Shown: positions 31,874-43,853, numbered from the stretch's first letter. The stretch is 64,000 bases of DNA from Streptococcus mitis subsp. hohhotensis (GCF_000722775.1 NZ_JPFZ01000009.1:434001-498000); one strand, 5' to 3'. Notes: a model not told the origin generated them from the sequence alone. Made by a program: numbers and translations.

Positions 31874-34177
31874 ATGGCAAACAAGAATACAAGTAAAACA
31901 AGACGGAGACCGTCTAAAGCAGAACTCGAAAGAAAAGAAGCGATTCAACGAATGTTGATTTCTTTGGGAATCGCGCTTTTATTGATTTTCGCAGCCTTCA
32001 AATTAGGGGCTGCAGGTATAACCCTTTACAATCTAATTCGCTTGCTGGTGGGTAGCCTAGCTTATCTGGCAATATTCGGCCTATTAATCTATCTCTTCTT
32101 TTTCAAGTGGATACGAAAACAGGAAGGCCTCCTATCTGGCTTCTTCACTATATTTGCGGGCTTGCTCCTGATTTTTGAAGCTTACTTGGTTTGGAAATAT
32201 GGTTTGGACAAGTCAGTTCTAAAAGGAACTATGGCTCAAGTTGTGACTGATTTGACTGGTTTTCGAACGACCAGTTTTGCTGGTGGAGGCTTGATTGGTG
32301 TTGGACTCTATGTACCAATCGCCTTTCTCTTTTCAAATATCGGTACTTACTTTATTGGTTCTATCTTGATTTTAGCAGGCGCTCTCCTAATCAGTCCTTG
32401 GTCTGTTTACGATATTGCTGAATTTTTCAGTAGAGGCTTTGCCAAATGGCGGGAAGGGCATGAGCGTCGAAAAGAGGAACGCTTTGTCAAACAAGAAGAA
32501 AAAGCTCGCCAAAAGGCTGAGGAAGAGGCTAGATTAGAACAAGAAGAGGCTGAAAAAGCCTTACTCGATTTGCCTCCTGTTGATATGGAAACGGGTGAAA
32601 TTCTGACAGCAGATGTTGTGCTTGACGTTCCACCTGTTCCAGAAGAAGAGTGGGTAGAACCAGAAATCATCCTGCCTCAAGCTGAACTTGAATTCCCTGA
32701 ACAGGGAGATAACTCTGATGACGAAGATGTTCAGGTCGATTTTTCAGCCAAGGAGGCTCTTGAATACAAACTTCCAAGCTTACAACTCTTTGCCCCTGAT
32801 AAACCCAAAGACCAGTCTAAAGAGAAGAAAATTGTTCGAGAAAATATCAAAATTCTAGAAGAAACCTTTGCTAGCTTTGGTATTAAGGTAACGGTTGAAC
32901 GGGCTGAAATTGGGCCATCAGTGACCAAGTATGAAGTTAAGCCAGCAGTAGGTGTACGGGTCAACCGCATTTCCAATCTAGCAGATGACCTCGCTCTAGC
33001 CTTGGCTGCTAAGGATGTCCGAATCGAAGCACCTATCCCAGGGAAATCTTTAGTGGGAATTGAGGTACCTAACTCTGAGATTGCGACAGTTTCTTTCCGC
33101 GAACTATGGGAACAATCTCAAACGAAAGCAGAAAATCTCTTGGAAATTCCTCTAGGAAAGGCGGTTAATGGCACCGCAAGAGCTTTTGACCTTTCCAAAA
33201 TGCCCCACTTGCTCGTCGCAGGTTCAACGGGTTCTGGGAAGTCAGTAGCTGTTAACGGCATTATCGCTAGCATCCTCATGAAGGCGAGACCTGACCAAGT
33301 TAAATTTATGATGGTCGATCCCAAAATGGTTGAGTTGTCCGTTTACAATGATATTCCCCATCTCTTGATTCCAGTTGTGACCAATCCACGTAAGGCCAGC
33401 AAGGCTCTGCAAAAGGTTGTGGATGAGATGGAAAATCGTTATGAACTCTTTGCCAAAGTGGGAGTCCGTAACATTGCAGGCTTTAATGCCAAGGTAGAAG
33501 AGTTCAATGCCCAGTCTGAGTACAAGCAAATTCCGCTACCACTCATTGTCGTGATCGTGGATGAGTTGGCTGACCTCATGATGGTTGCCAGCAAGGAAGT
33601 GGAAGATGCTATCATCCGTCTCGGACAGAAGGCGCGTGCTGCCGGCATCCACATGATTCTTGCAACCCAGCGTCCATCCGTTGATGTCATCTCTGGTCTG
33701 ATCAAGGCCAATGTTCCTTCTCGTGTCGCTTTCGCGGTTTCATCAGGGACAGACTCCCGTACTATCTTGGATGAAAATGGAGCAGAAAAATTACTTGGTC
33801 GAGGAGACATGCTCTTTAAACCAATCGATGAAAATCATCCAGTTCGTCTCCAAGGCTCCTTTATCTCGGATGACGATGTCGAACGCATCGTAAACTTCAT
33901 CAAGGCTCAGGCTGATGCGGACTACGATGAGAGTTTTGATCCAGGTGAGGTTTCTGAAAATGAAGGAGAATTTTCAGATGGTGAATCTGGTGGAGACCCG
34001 CTTTTTGAAGAAGCCAAGGCTTTGGTAATCGAAACCCAGAAAGCCAGCGCATCTATGATTCAGCGTCGTTTATCAGTTGGATTTAACCGTGCGACCCGTC
34101 TCATGGAAGAGCTTGAGATGGCAGGTGTCATTGGTCCAGCTGAAGGTACTAAGCCAAGAAAAGTATTGCAACAATAA
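31874..34177 (+). CDS. ftsK: DNA translocase FtsK/SpoIIIE
   Basis: The 767-residue protein has a basic N-terminus, four to five membrane helices (about 25-180), an acidic/Glu-rich linker (200-300), then the motor domain with Walker A in [15 protein letters not shown] and Walker B in [15 protein letters not shown]-terminal gamma winged-helix domain follows ([19 protein letters not shown]), which reads DNA orientation. It pumps DNA through the septum and aids dimer resolution. The start codon lies next to the -10 box, so the transcript appears leaderless. Confidence 0.95.
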   Translation: MANKNTSKTRRRPSKAELERKEAIQRMLISLGIALLLIFAAFKLGAAGITLYNLIRLLVGSLAYLAIFGLLIYLFFFKWIRKQEGLLSGFFTIFAGLLLIFEAYLVWKYGLDKSVLKGTMAQVVTDLTGFRTTSFAGGGLIGVGLYVPIAFLFSNIGTYFIGSILILAGALLISPWSVYDIAEFFSRGFAKWREGHERRKEERFVKQEEKARQKAEEEARLEQEEAEKALLDLPPVDMETGEILTADVVLDVPPVPEEEWVEPEIILPQAELEFPEQGDNSDDEDVQVDFSAKEALEYKLPSLQLFAPDKPKDQSKEKKIVRENIKILEETFASFGIKVTVERAEIGPSVTKYEVKPAVGVRVNRISNLADDLALALAAKDVRIEAPIPGKSLVGIEVPNSEIATVSFRELWEQSQTKAENLLEIPLGKAVNGTARAFDLSKMPHLLVAGSTGSGKSVAVNGIIASILMKARPDQVKFMMVDPKMVELSVYNDIPHLLIPVVTNPRKASKALQKVVDEMENRYELFAKVGVRNIAGFNAKVEEFNAQSEYKQIPLPLIVVIVDELADLMMVASKEVEDAIIRLGQKARAAGIHMILATQRPSVDVISGLIKANVPSRVAFAVSSGTDSRTILDENGAEKLLGRGDMLFKPIDENHPVRLQGSFISDDDVERIVNFIKAQADADYDESFDPGEVSENEGEFSDGESGGDPLFEEAKALVIETQKASASMIQRRLSVGFNRATRLMEELEMAGVIGPAEGTKPRKVLQQ

Positions 34178-34201
34178 ATTTCTCTCTTATACGGAAATGT
34201 G

Positions 34202-34240
34202 AACCTGACGTGATTTGAAGAGGTTTTTGAAGCGGATTAT
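34202..34240 (-). repeat. Truncated BOX remnant (boxA end)
   Basis: CTGACGTGATTTGAAGAGGT followed by TTTTGAAG is the reverse of the first part of boxA with a few changes. It ends next to the RUP-like repeat. Confidence 0.55.
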
Positions 34241-34248
34241 CTATGATG

Positions 34249-34348
34249 TATAATTAATTGAATCTAAAATAGTACGAAACGACTTTTAAAGCATGAAATT
34301 GATTTGAATTCCCTAATAAATTTGTTCACATTTTATTCAAACACTATA
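34249..34348. repeat. RUP-like small repeat, degenerate
   Basis: About 100 bases bounded by TATAATTAATTGAATCTA and the inverse TATTCAAACACTATA, containing AAAATAGTACGA. A second, better copy is at 43760-43848. RUP elements are about 107-base repeats thought to be moved by an IS630-type transposase in pneumococci; I identify it from pattern memory. Confidence 0.5.
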
Positions 34349-34391
34349 TCAAGCTGAAACAGATTTAGAATTTCTTTTAGATATATGAAGA

Positions 34392-34446
34392 CTCCCCTTA
34401 TAGTTTCTAGTGAATATTTGTTTTTCACTAGAAACTATAAGGGGAG
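34392..34446. repeat. Perfect 23-bp inverted repeat (hairpin) downstream of ftsK
   Basis: CTCCCCTTATAGTTTCTAGT and GAA at 34392-34414 pairs perfectly with 34424-34446 around a nine-base loop, followed by CTTTTG on the plus strand and CTTCATA on the minus strand. It is stronger than most terminators and has only a short T-run, so a small mobile repeat or RNA hairpin is also possible. Confidence 0.6.
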
Positions 34447-34448
34447 CT

Positions 34449-34610
34449 TTTGTACTCATGTATGAGATAGATTTCTTTTTTTGTTTTATTAAGCTGCATA
34501 GCTCACTTTTCAGCAGGAATCAGCTATTGTATTCGCCAGATGTTAGCTGACATCAATTCACTACTGTTTAAAATTTTGAGAGTTTTGCAGTTGTTGAGTT
34601 CGGTTTCTGT
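34449..34610. other. Short spacer between the hairpin and argR
   Basis: No gene or clear terminator is visible after argR. A weak AGCTGA/TCAGCT pairing lies near 34525-34550. Confidence 0.3.
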
Positions 34611-35081
34611 TTATTCACCAAAGAAAAATGGTGGGGCGAACCGTTTCAGCTCTTCAAAGCAATGTTGGGCTGCCTCTGCATCTTCACAGATGACAAGGCA
34701 GACATCATCACCACAGAGGGTAGCGATAGCGTCAGGGAAACTCAAAGCATCAATGATAGAACCAAATGATTGAGCCAGTCCAGGAAGGGTTTTTAGTAGG
34801 ACTTGGTGTTGAACTGGGCGCATCAAGACAAGGGCATCTTCCATGTAGAGTTCGAGGCGTTTTTCCCATTTTGAGATAGAACCTGTATTGAGCACGTAGT
34901 AAGAGTTATCTTCTTCTCGTACTTTTGAGAGGTTCATACTTTTAATATCCCTCGAAAGTGTCGCTTGTGTAACTTGAATATCATTATCGGCAAGAAGAGC
35001 TTGTAACTCAGCTTGTGTGTGAATCTTATTTTTCGTTACAAGAGCTCGTATGAGTTGGTGTCGGTGTTCAGATTTATTCAT
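34611..35081 (-). CDS. argR: ArgR-family arginine repressor, copy 1
   Basis: The 156-residue protein has an N-terminal winged helix (HRHQLIRALVTKNKIHTQAELQALL...VTQATLSRDIKSMNL) and a C-terminal hexamerisation and arginine-binding domain with ATLCGDDVCLVICED. It begins 18 bases after the pepX stop on the same strand. Mitis streptococci carry several ArgR/AhrC paralogues that act together on arginine genes; which one this is cannot be told. A second copy is at 56995-57426. Confidence 0.9.
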   Translation of the reverse strand: MNKSEHRHQLIRALVTKNKIHTQAELQALLADNDIQVTQATLSRDIKSMNLSKVREEDNSYYVLNTGSISKWEKRLELYMEDALVLMRPVQHQVLLKTLPGLAQSFGSIIDALSFPDAIATLCGDDVCLVICEDAEAAQHCFEELKRFAPPFFFGE

Positions 35082-35099
35082 AATAATTTAACTCCTTTT

Positions 35100-37373
35100 T
35101 TAGTGAGGTATGATAAGAGTAGACTGTTCAAGATCAACAGTCAGCTGGTAAGCGGTATTATCACGGATTGTGATTTCAAAGTCAGTAGTATAGAGGACTA
35201 AACGAAGAGTATCTCCTTCTTTTAACTTGTAAATAGTAGGTTGTAGTTCAAATTGCACATCCATCCATTCATCTGCAGTAACATCCTCTACTAACAGTAA
35301 ATCATTTCTATTTTGTAAATTGAGGTAACCTTTTGTCACGACTCGTTGTGTATCTGGTCTAATTGGTAATTCACAGAGATTTTCCAACATATGGTAGCGT
35401 CCATTATCAATGGTTTTAGCACTTAAAATAGCTGGATAAGGTTGTAGGTATTTCTTTTGTCCAAGTTCCAGTAGTTGAGCAGATAAGAGCCCCTTGTTTG
35501 TGCTGGATTTGATACGAAGATTGAGTTGAGCTCGACCGTTCAAGTGAAGATCCTTAGTCACAGGAAGGTCAATAGTAATCTGATTGACTTTCCCTTGATA
35601 AAGTTCTGTATTGAAGGTCTGGTAGGTCTTACCATAGCGCTTAAAATCCTTATCTGGGTATTGGTTTTGAATGACTTTCTCTTCTTGACCAAGTGAGAAG
35701 GATTCAAAGCTTTCTTGCCCATCGAAGTTATCAAGTGATAACCAAGTCTGAGGGGCTGTATTGTCCTGCCAAATAACAGTAGGGAGTTGAAAATCTGTAT
35801 CTTCTCCCAGTAATTTCTTAGTCAATAAGGCGTTCATGGACTCACGGAAGTCAATGGACTGCCAGTTGTTCATGTACACATGGGCACCATTATGGAAAAA
35901 GAGGTGCTTGTTTATATGAGTAGGTAGAGCATGGAACATCTGGTAAACATGAATTGGTTTGACATTCCAATCCTGAGAACCATGGGTAAAGACAACCTCT
36001 GCCTTTACTTTGTCAGCATTGAGCAGATAGTTGCGGTCATGCCAAAACTGATTGTAGTCGCCAGTCTTGCGATCCAGTTGCTCTTTTACTTTTTCTAAGT
36101 CAGCTTGGTGAGCCTCATTGCCACGGATATAGTCGCCAGCCAAGAGATTACGAGAATAGGTTAGCTCAGCAAGAGAGTCAAAGTCCTCACCTGGATAACC
36201 GCCTGGACTAGTTACCAGACCGTTTTCACGGTAGTAGTTGTACCAAGATGAAATGCCAGCCTCGGCAATGATGACTTCTAAACCATCGACGCCTGTAGTC
36301 GCAAGCCCATTGGACATGGTACCTAAATAGGAAAGTCCAGTTGTGGCAACTTTTCCGTTTGACCAGTCAGCTTTGACTTGACGCTGGCGCGTGTGGTCGG
36401 TAAAGGCACGACAACGACCATTAAGCCAATCGATGACATTTTTATAGGCCTCGATTTGCTGGTAGTCTCCATTAGTCATGAAACCAGTAGAGTCTTTGGT
36501 ACCAACACCTGAAACATAGAGATTGGCAAATCCTCGTGGGAGGAAGTAGTCGTTGAGTGTATAGCTAGAGTTGATGTGACTTAGCTTTTCCTCAGCTTCT
36601 GACGCAAGCTCAGCTTGGCCTTGAGGTTGGACGAGATTGAGTTGAGGTTCCTCTAGCTCAATCTTGTGAGCAGGTTTAACCTCAAGCTCGCCCTCCATCT
36701 TGTAGAGAGCCTTATCGCTTGCCTTGTCATTTGTTCCCTGATGATAAGGACTGGCTGTCATGATGGCAGGGATTTGTCCCTCATAACGTGGACGAATAAT
36801 GCTGACCTTGACTAGGTCTGGTAGACCTTTTTGGTCGGTATCGACACGAGACTCAACGTAGACCACTTCTCGAATAACATCATGGCTAGAAAAAGTAGCC
36901 AAACTCTTACCGTTAAAGTAGTGGTAGTCATTATCCTCCGGAATAAGACCATCACTAACAAGTTGGTCGATAAGAGTATTTCCCTTTTTGGTGCGAGTAT
37001 TGAGTAACTGATAGAGATTTTCAATCAAGTCACCATATACAATAGGAAATCCAGTCTCTTTACGAAAAGCTTCACTATCTTCGAAGTCAACCAAATAAGA
37101 AAAGCCTAAAAGTTGAAAAGCAACAGTATAAAAAATATCTGCTGTCAGTTCATCTTCTGATTGAAAAAATGTCAGCAGGTCTGTTTTTTTATCAGTTGCT
37201 AGGATGGAAAGTGGGTAGTTGGTGTCTTGATAAGTGAAAAAGAAACGACTTAGAAAAGTCTCCAACATCTTTTTATTTGTTGACTCAGATGGAAAATCAA
37301 ATCCATACTTTTTTAATTCATATAAAATAGTATCTCTTGGAAGTGATAAATAGCTGAATTGATTAAAGCGCAT
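35100..37373 (-). CDS. pepX: Xaa-Pro dipeptidyl-peptidase
   Basis: The 757-residue protein has the size and order of streptococcal PepX. The nucleophile Ser is in [13 protein letters not shown] (GxSYxG), the Asp in HGSQDWNV and the His in FHNGAHVYM, the S15 peptidase triad. An N-terminal helical domain ([10 protein letters not shown]...) and a C-terminal jelly-roll complete it. It removes X-Pro dipeptides in the cytoplasm. AAGGAGG precedes the ATG. It is probably co-transcribed with argR. Confidence 0.95.
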   Translation of the reverse strand: MRFNQFSYLSLPRDTILYELKKYGFDFPSESTNKKMLETFLSRFFFTYQDTNYPLSILATDKKTDLLTFFQSEDELTADIFYTVAFQLLGFSYLVDFEDSEAFRKETGFPIVYGDLIENLYQLLNTRTKKGNTLIDQLVSDGLIPEDNDYHYFNGKSLATFSSHDVIREVVYVESRVDTDQKGLPDLVKVSIIRPRYEGQIPAIMTASPYHQGTNDKASDKALYKMEGELEVKPAHKIELEEPQLNLVQPQGQAELASEAEEKLSHINSSYTLNDYFLPRGFANLYVSGVGTKDSTGFMTNGDYQQIEAYKNVIDWLNGRCRAFTDHTRQRQVKADWSNGKVATTGLSYLGTMSNGLATTGVDGLEVIIAEAGISSWYNYYRENGLVTSPGGYPGEDFDSLAELTYSRNLLAGDYIRGNEAHQADLEKVKEQLDRKTGDYNQFWHDRNYLLNADKVKAEVVFTHGSQDWNVKPIHVYQMFHALPTHINKHLFFHNGAHVYMNNWQSIDFRESMNALLTKKLLGEDTDFQLPTVIWQDNTAPQTWLSLDNFDGQESFESFSLGQEEKVIQNQYPDKDFKRYGKTYQTFNTELYQGKVNQITIDLPVTKDLHLNGRAQLNLRIKSSTNKGLLSAQLLELGQKKYLQPYPAILSAKTIDNGRYHMLENLCELPIRPDTQRVVTKGYLNLQNRNDLLLVEDVTADEWMDVQFELQPTIYKLKEGDTLRLVLYTTDFEITIRDNTAYQLTVDLEQSTLIIPH

Positions 37374-37691
37374 AAAACCTCCTTGTAAAATAATAATTAA
37401 GGTTATTATATCAAAAAAATAGGAAAAAGGGAATCATTAAGTGAGAAAGAAATTAATTAAAGAATAATGAATATTATTTATATGAAAAACAGGTACAACT
37501 CTATAGTTAAACACAAGTTATAATAGTAAATAGATTAACTGGATGTGTCTTTCTATTTTAAAAGATATATTCACTTCTTGGGATAAAAAAGTAAAAAATT
37601 ACCGGATCATTTGATTCTTTAAATGTATTTTTGCTTTTTTCATTCAAAAAATTTTACTTTAAGGATAAAATAGAGATAGGAGTCATTGCTT
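37374..37691. other. Divergent promoter region between pepX and dnaE
   Basis: About 320 bases without a gene. A TATAAT on the minus strand (37399-37404) could serve pepX. The remainder is AT-rich, without a recognised repeat. Confidence 0.4.
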
Positions 37692-37721
37692 TTGTATTTC
37701 TCTTTTTGAAAATGGTATAAT
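37692..37721 (+). promoter_or_regulatory. Promoter of dnaE
   Basis: TTGTAT (37692-37697), 18-base spacer, TGGTATAAT (hexamer 37716-37721). Its position favours the TTG start at 37752 over an in-frame GTG at 37725. Confidence 0.6.
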
Positions 37722-37751
37722 ATAGTGAGAAGGATAGAGGAGAAGTGTAAA

Positions 37752-40700
37752 TTGATCGCACAACTAGATACAAAAACAGTCTATAGTTTTATGGAGAGCG
37801 TCATTTCGATCGAAAAGTATGTGAGAGTAGCTAAAGAATACGGCTACACTCATCTGGCTATGATGGATATTGATAATCTTTATGGTGCTTTTGACTTTCT
37901 AGAGGTTACAAAAAAATATGGCATTCATCCTTTATTAGGGCTTGAAATGAATGTGCTTGTGGATGCTCAGGAAGTGAATCTGCGCTTTTTAGCTCTATCT
38001 AGTGTGGGCTATCAGCAGTTGATGAAGCTTTCAACAGCCAAGATGCAGGGGGAGAAAAGTTGGTCAGTCTTGTCCCAGTACCTGGAGGATATCGCGGTAA
38101 TTGTGCCTTATTTTGAAGAGCTTGAATCACTAAATCTAGGCTGTGATTACTATATAGGAGTTTATCCGGAAACAATAGCAAGCGAATTTCACCATCCAAT
38201 CTTGCCCCTTTATCGGGTCAATGCCTTTGAAAGTAGGGATAGAGAAGTTCTGCAAGTCTTAACAGCGATTAAAGAAAATCTACCGCTCAGAGAAGTCCCT
38301 TTACGCTCGCGACAAGATGTTTTTATATCAGCAAGTTCTTTAGAGAAACTATTCCAAGAACGTTTTCCTCAAGCCTTGGAAAACTTAGAAAAGCTGATTT
38401 CAGGCATTTCTTATGATTTGGACACTAGTCTGAAACTGCCTCGTTTTAACCCAGCTAGACCAGCAGTAGAAGAGTTGAGAGAACGCGCTGAGCTTGGGCT
38501 TGCTCAGAAGGGGTTGTCTAGTAAAGAATATCAAGATCGACTAGACCAAGAATTGGCTGTTATTCATGATATGGGCTTTGATGATTATTTTTTGGTTGTC
38601 TGGGATTTGCTGCGTTTTGGACGTTCGAATGGCTACTATATGGGAATGGGACGGGGTTCTGCAGTAGGCAGCTTGGTTTCTTATGCCTTAGATATCACAG
38701 GGATTGACCCAGTAGAGAAAAATCTGATTTTTGAACGTTTCCTCAATCGTGAACGCTATACTATGCCTGATATTGATATTGATATCCCAGATATTTATCG
38801 TCCAGATTTTATCAGGTATGTTGGCAATAAATATGGAAGTAAACATGCTGCTCAAATCGTTACTTTTTCAACCTTTGGAGCCAAGCAAGCTCTACGAGAT
38901 GTCTTGAAACGCTTTGGTGTTCCTGAGTATGAATTATCTGCAATTACCAAGAAAATCAGTTTTCGTGATAATCTCAAGTCAGCTTATGAGGGCAATCTCC
39001 AATTTCGTCAGCAAATCAATAGTAAGTTAGAATACCAAAAAGCCTTTGAAATTGCCTGCAAGATCGAGGGTTATCCAAGACAAACCTCTGTCCATGCAGC
39101 TGGTGTTGTCATTAGTGACCAAGACTTGACCAACTACATCCCTCTAAAGCATGGTGACGAAATCCCACTGACTCAGTATGATGCTCATGGTGTTGAAGCA
39201 AGTGGGCTTTTGAAGATGGACTTTCTGGGACTACGAAATTTGACCTTTGTCCAGAAGATGCAAGAATTGCTTGCTGAAACAGAAGGTGTTCACCTTAAAA
39301 TCGAAGAAATAGATTTGGAAGACAAAGAAACTCTAGCTCTTTTTGCTTCTGGAAATACAAAAGGTATCTTTCAATTTGAGCAACCTGGTGCTATTCGTCT
39401 GCTTAAGCGTGTCCAACCAGTCTGCTTTGAAGATGTCGTAGCGACTACTTCTCTAAATAGACCAGGTGCTAGTGACTATATCAATAATTTTGTGGCAAGA
39501 AAGCATGAACAGGAAGAAGTGACTGTTCTGGATCCTGCTCTGGAGGATATTTTGGCTCCAACCTACGGCATCATGCTCTATCAGGAACAGGTTATGCAGG
39601 TAGCTCAGCGATTTGCTGGATTTAGTCTTGGGAAAGCCGATATTTTGCGTCGGGCTATGGGGAAAAAGGATGCTTCAGCCATGCATGAGATGAGGGCTTC
39701 CTTTATCCAAGGAGCATTAGAAGCTGGCCATACTGCGGAAAAAGCAGAGCAGGTTTTTGATGTCATGGAGAAGTTTGCAGGTTATGGATTTAACAGATCT
39801 CACGCCTATGCATACTCAGCCTTGGCCTTCCAGTTGGCCTATTTCAAAACACATTATCCAGCCATTTTTTATCAGGTCATGTTGAATTTTTCCAACAGTG
39901 ATTACCTAACAGATGCTCTTGAAGCAGGCTTTGAAGTAGCGCCTCTGTCAATTAACACCATTCCCTATCACGATAAAATTGCCAACAAGTCTATCTATCT
40001 AGGTTTGAAATCGATTAAGGGAGTCAGCAAAGATTTGGCGCTTTGGATCATTGAAAATAGACCTTATTCTAACATTGAAGATTTTATAGCTAAATTACCT
40101 GAGAATTATCTGAAACTTCCTCTGCTAGAACCTTTGGTAAAAGTTGGCCTTTTCGATTCATTTGAAAGAAATCGTCAAAAAGTATTCAATAATTTAGCTA
40201 ATCTATTTGAATTTGTGAAAGAGTTAGGAAGCTTGTTCGGTGATACGATATATAGTTGGCAGGAATCGGAAGATTGGACGGAACAAGAAAAATTCTATAT
40301 GGAACAAGAGCTTTTAGGAGTAGGAGTTAGCAAACATCCCCTACAAGCTATTGCAAGTAAGGCTATTTATCCGATTACACCAATCGGAAATTTGTCAGAA
40401 AATAGTCACTCCATTATCTTGGTAGAAATTCAAAAAATTAAAACCATTCGCACCAAAAAGGGTGAAAATATGGCCTTTTTACAGGTAGATGACAGTAAGA
40501 AAAAATTGGATGTCACACTCTTTTCAGACTTATATCGTCAGGTTGGGCAGGAAATAAAAGAGGGAGCCTTCTACTATATAAAAGGAAAAATCCAGTCACG
40601 TGATGGCCGTCTGCAAATGATTGCACAAGAAATAAGAGAAGCAGTTGCTGAACGCTTTTGGATACAGGTAAAAAATCATGAATCGGATCAAGAAATTTCA

Positions 40701-40853
40701 CGTATTTTAGAACAATTTAAAGGTCCAATCCCAGTCATCGTCAGGTATGAAGAGGAACAGAAAACAATCGTTTCCCCTCATCATTTTGTAGCTAAATCCA
40801 ATGAATTAGAAGCGAAGTTGAATGAAATCGTTATGAAAACGATTTATCGCTAA
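37752..40853 (+). CDS. dnaE: DNA polymerase III subunit alpha, DnaE type
   Basis: From the TTG at 37752 (GAGGAG ten bases upstream) the protein has 1033 residues and begins (M)IAQLDTKTVYSFMESV, the PHP domain. The C-family polymerase core has the catalytic aspartates in YTMPDIDIDIPDIYR, plus MGMGRGSAVGSLVSY and GYGFNRSHAYAYS. A helix-hairpin-helix and an OB fold (IILVEIQKIKTIRTKKGENMAFLQVDD) follow. In Firmicutes DnaE extends primers, while PolC does bulk synthesis. The PHP domain lacks many metal ligands, as is usual for this type. Confidence 0.95.
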   Translation: MIAQLDTKTVYSFMESVISIEKYVRVAKEYGYTHLAMMDIDNLYGAFDFLEVTKKYGIHPLLGLEMNVLVDAQEVNLRFLALSSVGYQQLMKLSTAKMQGEKSWSVLSQYLEDIAVIVPYFEELESLNLGCDYYIGVYPETIASEFHHPILPLYRVNAFESRDREVLQVLTAIKENLPLREVPLRSRQDVFISASSLEKLFQERFPQALENLEKLISGISYDLDTSLKLPRFNPARPAVEELRERAELGLAQKGLSSKEYQDRLDQELAVIHDMGFDDYFLVVWDLLRFGRSNGYYMGMGRGSAVGSLVSYALDITGIDPVEKNLIFERFLNRERYTMPDIDIDIPDIYRPDFIRYVGNKYGSKHAAQIVTFSTFGAKQALRDVLKRFGVPEYELSAITKKISFRDNLKSAYEGNLQFRQQINSKLEYQKAFEIACKIEGYPRQTSVHAAGVVISDQDLTNYIPLKHGDEIPLTQYDAHGVEASGLLKMDFLGLRNLTFVQKMQELLAETEGVHLKIEEIDLEDKETLALFASGNTKGIFQFEQPGAIRLLKRVQPVCFEDVVATTSLNRPGASDYINNFVARKHEQEEVTVLDPALEDILAPTYGIMLYQEQVMQVAQRFAGFSLGKADILRRAMGKKDASAMHEMRASFIQGALEAGHTAEKAEQVFDVMEKFAGYGFNRSHAYAYSALAFQLAYFKTHYPAIFYQVMLNFSNSDYLTDALEAGFEVAPLSINTIPYHDKIANKSIYLGLKSIKGVSKDLALWIIENRPYSNIEDFIAKLPENYLKLPLLEPLVKVGLFDSFERNRQKVFNNLANLFEFVKELGSLFGDTIYSWQESEDWTEQEKFYMEQELLGVGVSKHPLQAIASKAIYPITPIGNLSENSHSIILVEIQKIKTIRTKKGENMAFLQVDDSKKKLDVTLFSDLYRQVGQEIKEGAFYYIKGKIQSRDGRLQMIAQEIREAVAERFWIQVKNHESDQEISRILEQFKGPIPVIVRYEEEQKTIVSPHHFVAKSNELEAKLNEIVMKTIYR

Positions 40854-40868
40854 AAATACGGAAAATAG

Positions 40869-41942
<1,074 letters not shown>

Positions 41943-42000
41943 TTTACAATTTAGTTAATAAGACCAAAAAGGTCATATATATAAAGGAGTCACAAAAATC

Positions 42001-43506
42001 ATGAACAAACGTGTAAAAATCGTTGCAACTTTGGGTCCTGCGGTAGAAATCCGTGGTGGTAAAAAATTCGGTGAGGACGGATACTGGGGTGAAAAACTTG
42101 ATGTTGAAGCTTCAGCTAAAAACATTGCTAAATTGATTGAAGCTGGTGCTAACACATTCCGTTTCAACTTCTCACACGGTGACCATCAAGAACAAGGTGA
42201 GCGTATGGCAACTGTTAAACTTGCTGAAAAACTTGCAGGTAAAAAAGTTGGTTTCCTTCTTGATACAAAAGGACCAGAAATCCGTACAGAATTGTTCGAA
42301 GGTGAAGCTAAAGAGTATTCATATAAAACTGGTGAGAAAATCCGTGTTGCAACTAAACAAGGAATCAAATCAACTCGTGAAGTGATTGCATTGAACGTTG
42401 CTGGTGCTCTTGATATCTATGATGATGTTGAAGTTGGTCGTCAAGTTTTGGTTGACGATGGTAAACTTGGTCTTCGTGTGGTTGCTAAAGATGATGCAAC
42501 TCGTGAATTTGAAGTTGAAGTTGAAAACGATGGTATCATCGCTAAACAAAAAGGTGTGAACATTCCTAACACTAAAATTCCTTTCCCAGCTCTTGCTGAA
42601 CGCGATAACGACGATATCCGTTTCGGTCTTGAACAAGGTATCAACTTCATCGCGATTTCATTCGTACGTACTGCAAAAGATGTGAACGAAGTTCGTGCAA
42701 TCTGTGAAGAAACTGGAAACGGACATGTTCAATTGTTCGCTAAAATCGAAAACCAACAAGGTATCGATAACTTGGATGAAATCATCGAAGCTGCTGATGG
42801 TATCATGATCGCTCGTGGTGACATGGGTATCGAAGTACCATTCGAAATGGTTCCAGTTTACCAAAAAATGATCATCACTAAAGTCAATGCTGCAGGTAAA
42901 GTTGTTATCACTGCAACAAACATGCTTGAAACAATGACTGAAAAACCACGTGCAACTCGTTCAGAAGTATCAGACGTATTTAACGCTGTTATTGACGGAA
43001 CTGACGCAACAATGCTTTCAGGTGAGTCTGCAAATGGTAAATACCCACTTGAGTCAGTAACTACAATGGCTACAATCGATAAGAACGCTCAAACTCTTCT
43101 TAACGAATACGGACGTTTGAACTCAGATTCATTCGAACGTAACTCTAAGACAGAAGTAATGGCTTCAGCTGTTAAAGATGCTACTAACTCAATGGACATT
43201 AAATTGGTTGTAACTCTTACTAAGACAGGTCACACTGCACGTTTGATCTCTAAATACCGTCCAAATGCTGACATCTTGGCATTGACATTCGACGAATTGA
43301 CAGAACGTGGATTGATGTTGAACTGGGGTGTTATCCCAATGTTGACAGATGCTCCATCTTCAACTGACGATATGTTCGAAATTGCTGAACGTAAAGCAGT
43401 TGAAGCAGGTCTAGTAGAATCTGGTGACGATATCGTTATTGTTGCTGGTGTACCAGTTGGAGAAGCTGTTCGTACAAACACAATGCGTATCCGTACAGTA
43501 CGTTAA
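42001..43506 (+). CDS. pyk: Pyruvate kinase
   Basis: The 501-residue protein shows FNFSHGDHQEQ, LLDTKGPEIRTE, FAKIENQQGIDNLDEI and the conserved MIARGDMGIEVP. It lacks the extra C-terminal domain of Bacillus enzymes. It makes pyruvate and ATP, and in streptococci is activated by sugar phosphates. It probably shares the pfkA transcript; AAAGGAG precedes the ATG. Confidence 0.97.
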   Translation: MNKRVKIVATLGPAVEIRGGKKFGEDGYWGEKLDVEASAKNIAKLIEAGANTFRFNFSHGDHQEQGERMATVKLAEKLAGKKVGFLLDTKGPEIRTELFEGEAKEYSYKTGEKIRVATKQGIKSTREVIALNVAGALDIYDDVEVGRQVLVDDGKLGLRVVAKDDATREFEVEVENDGIIAKQKGVNIPNTKIPFPALAERDNDDIRFGLEQGINFIAISFVRTAKDVNEVRAICEETGNGHVQLFAKIENQQGIDNLDEIIEAADGIMIARGDMGIEVPFEMVPVYQKMIITKVNAAGKVVITATNMLETMTEKPRATRSEVSDVFNAVIDGTDATMLSGESANGKYPLESVTTMATIDKNAQTLLNEYGRLNSDSFERNSKTEVMASAVKDATNSMDIKLVVTLTKTGHTARLISKYRPNADILALTFDELTERGLMLNWGVIPMLTDAPSSTDDMFEIAERKAVEAGLVESGDDIVIVAGVPVGEAVRTNTMRIRTVR

Positions 43507-43515
43507 TTAATAGAA

Positions 43516-43565
43516 AAATAGCCTATCGTATCAAGCTGTCTAGCCTGTATGATGGGCTTTTTTGT
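43516..43565 (+). terminator. Terminator of pyk
   Basis: AGCCTATC..TA pairs with TA..GATGGGCT, followed by TTTTTT. Confidence 0.7.
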
Positions 43566-43581
43566 ATATGGGAAAAGTTTT

Positions 43582-43740
43582 CTACTTTTGATTTAATGTA
43601 ACTGTAGCTAGAGAGTAAATCGTTGCTTGTTCCATACTTTTTGTGATGTGAGTATAAATCCGATTGGTAGTCTTTTTATCTTCATGCCCAAGCCATGACA
43701 TGATAACTTTTAAAGGGATGTTGTTTTTTGAACGAAAATT
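43582..43740 (-). pseudogene. Tyrosine recombinase (phage-type integrase), C-terminal remnant
   Basis: Read on the minus strand: IPLKVIMSWLGHEDKKTTNR, then IYTHITKSMEQATIYSLATV, then a stop. This is the end of a phage integrase catalytic domain, with the His of LGHED and the nucleophile Tyr of RIYTHIT. The 5' part is lost through a frameshift near 43725 and the RUP-like repeat beyond it. About 45 of nearly 380 usual codons survive, evidence of a former prophage or integrative element. Confidence 0.7.
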
Positions 43741-43759
43741 TCATAAAATGTTTAGTTCT

Positions 43760-43848
43760 TATAGTGGATTGCAGCTAGAATAGTACGCCGTGGCTACTAA
43801 AACATTTCTAGAAATTAATTTGTTCATATCTTATTTCAATCTACTATA
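43760..43848. repeat. RUP-like small repeat
   Basis: 89 bases bounded by TATAGTGGATTG and its inverse CAATCTACTATA, with internal CTAGAATAGTACG. It shares this pattern with 34249-34348. It lies where the integrase remnant breaks off. Confidence 0.55.
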
Positions 43849-43853
43849 ATACA

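Noticed and set aside
42001-42020. Riboswitch upstream of pyk
   Set aside because: Only a short GACC/GGTC pairing is visible in the pfkA-pyk gap, too small to support one.
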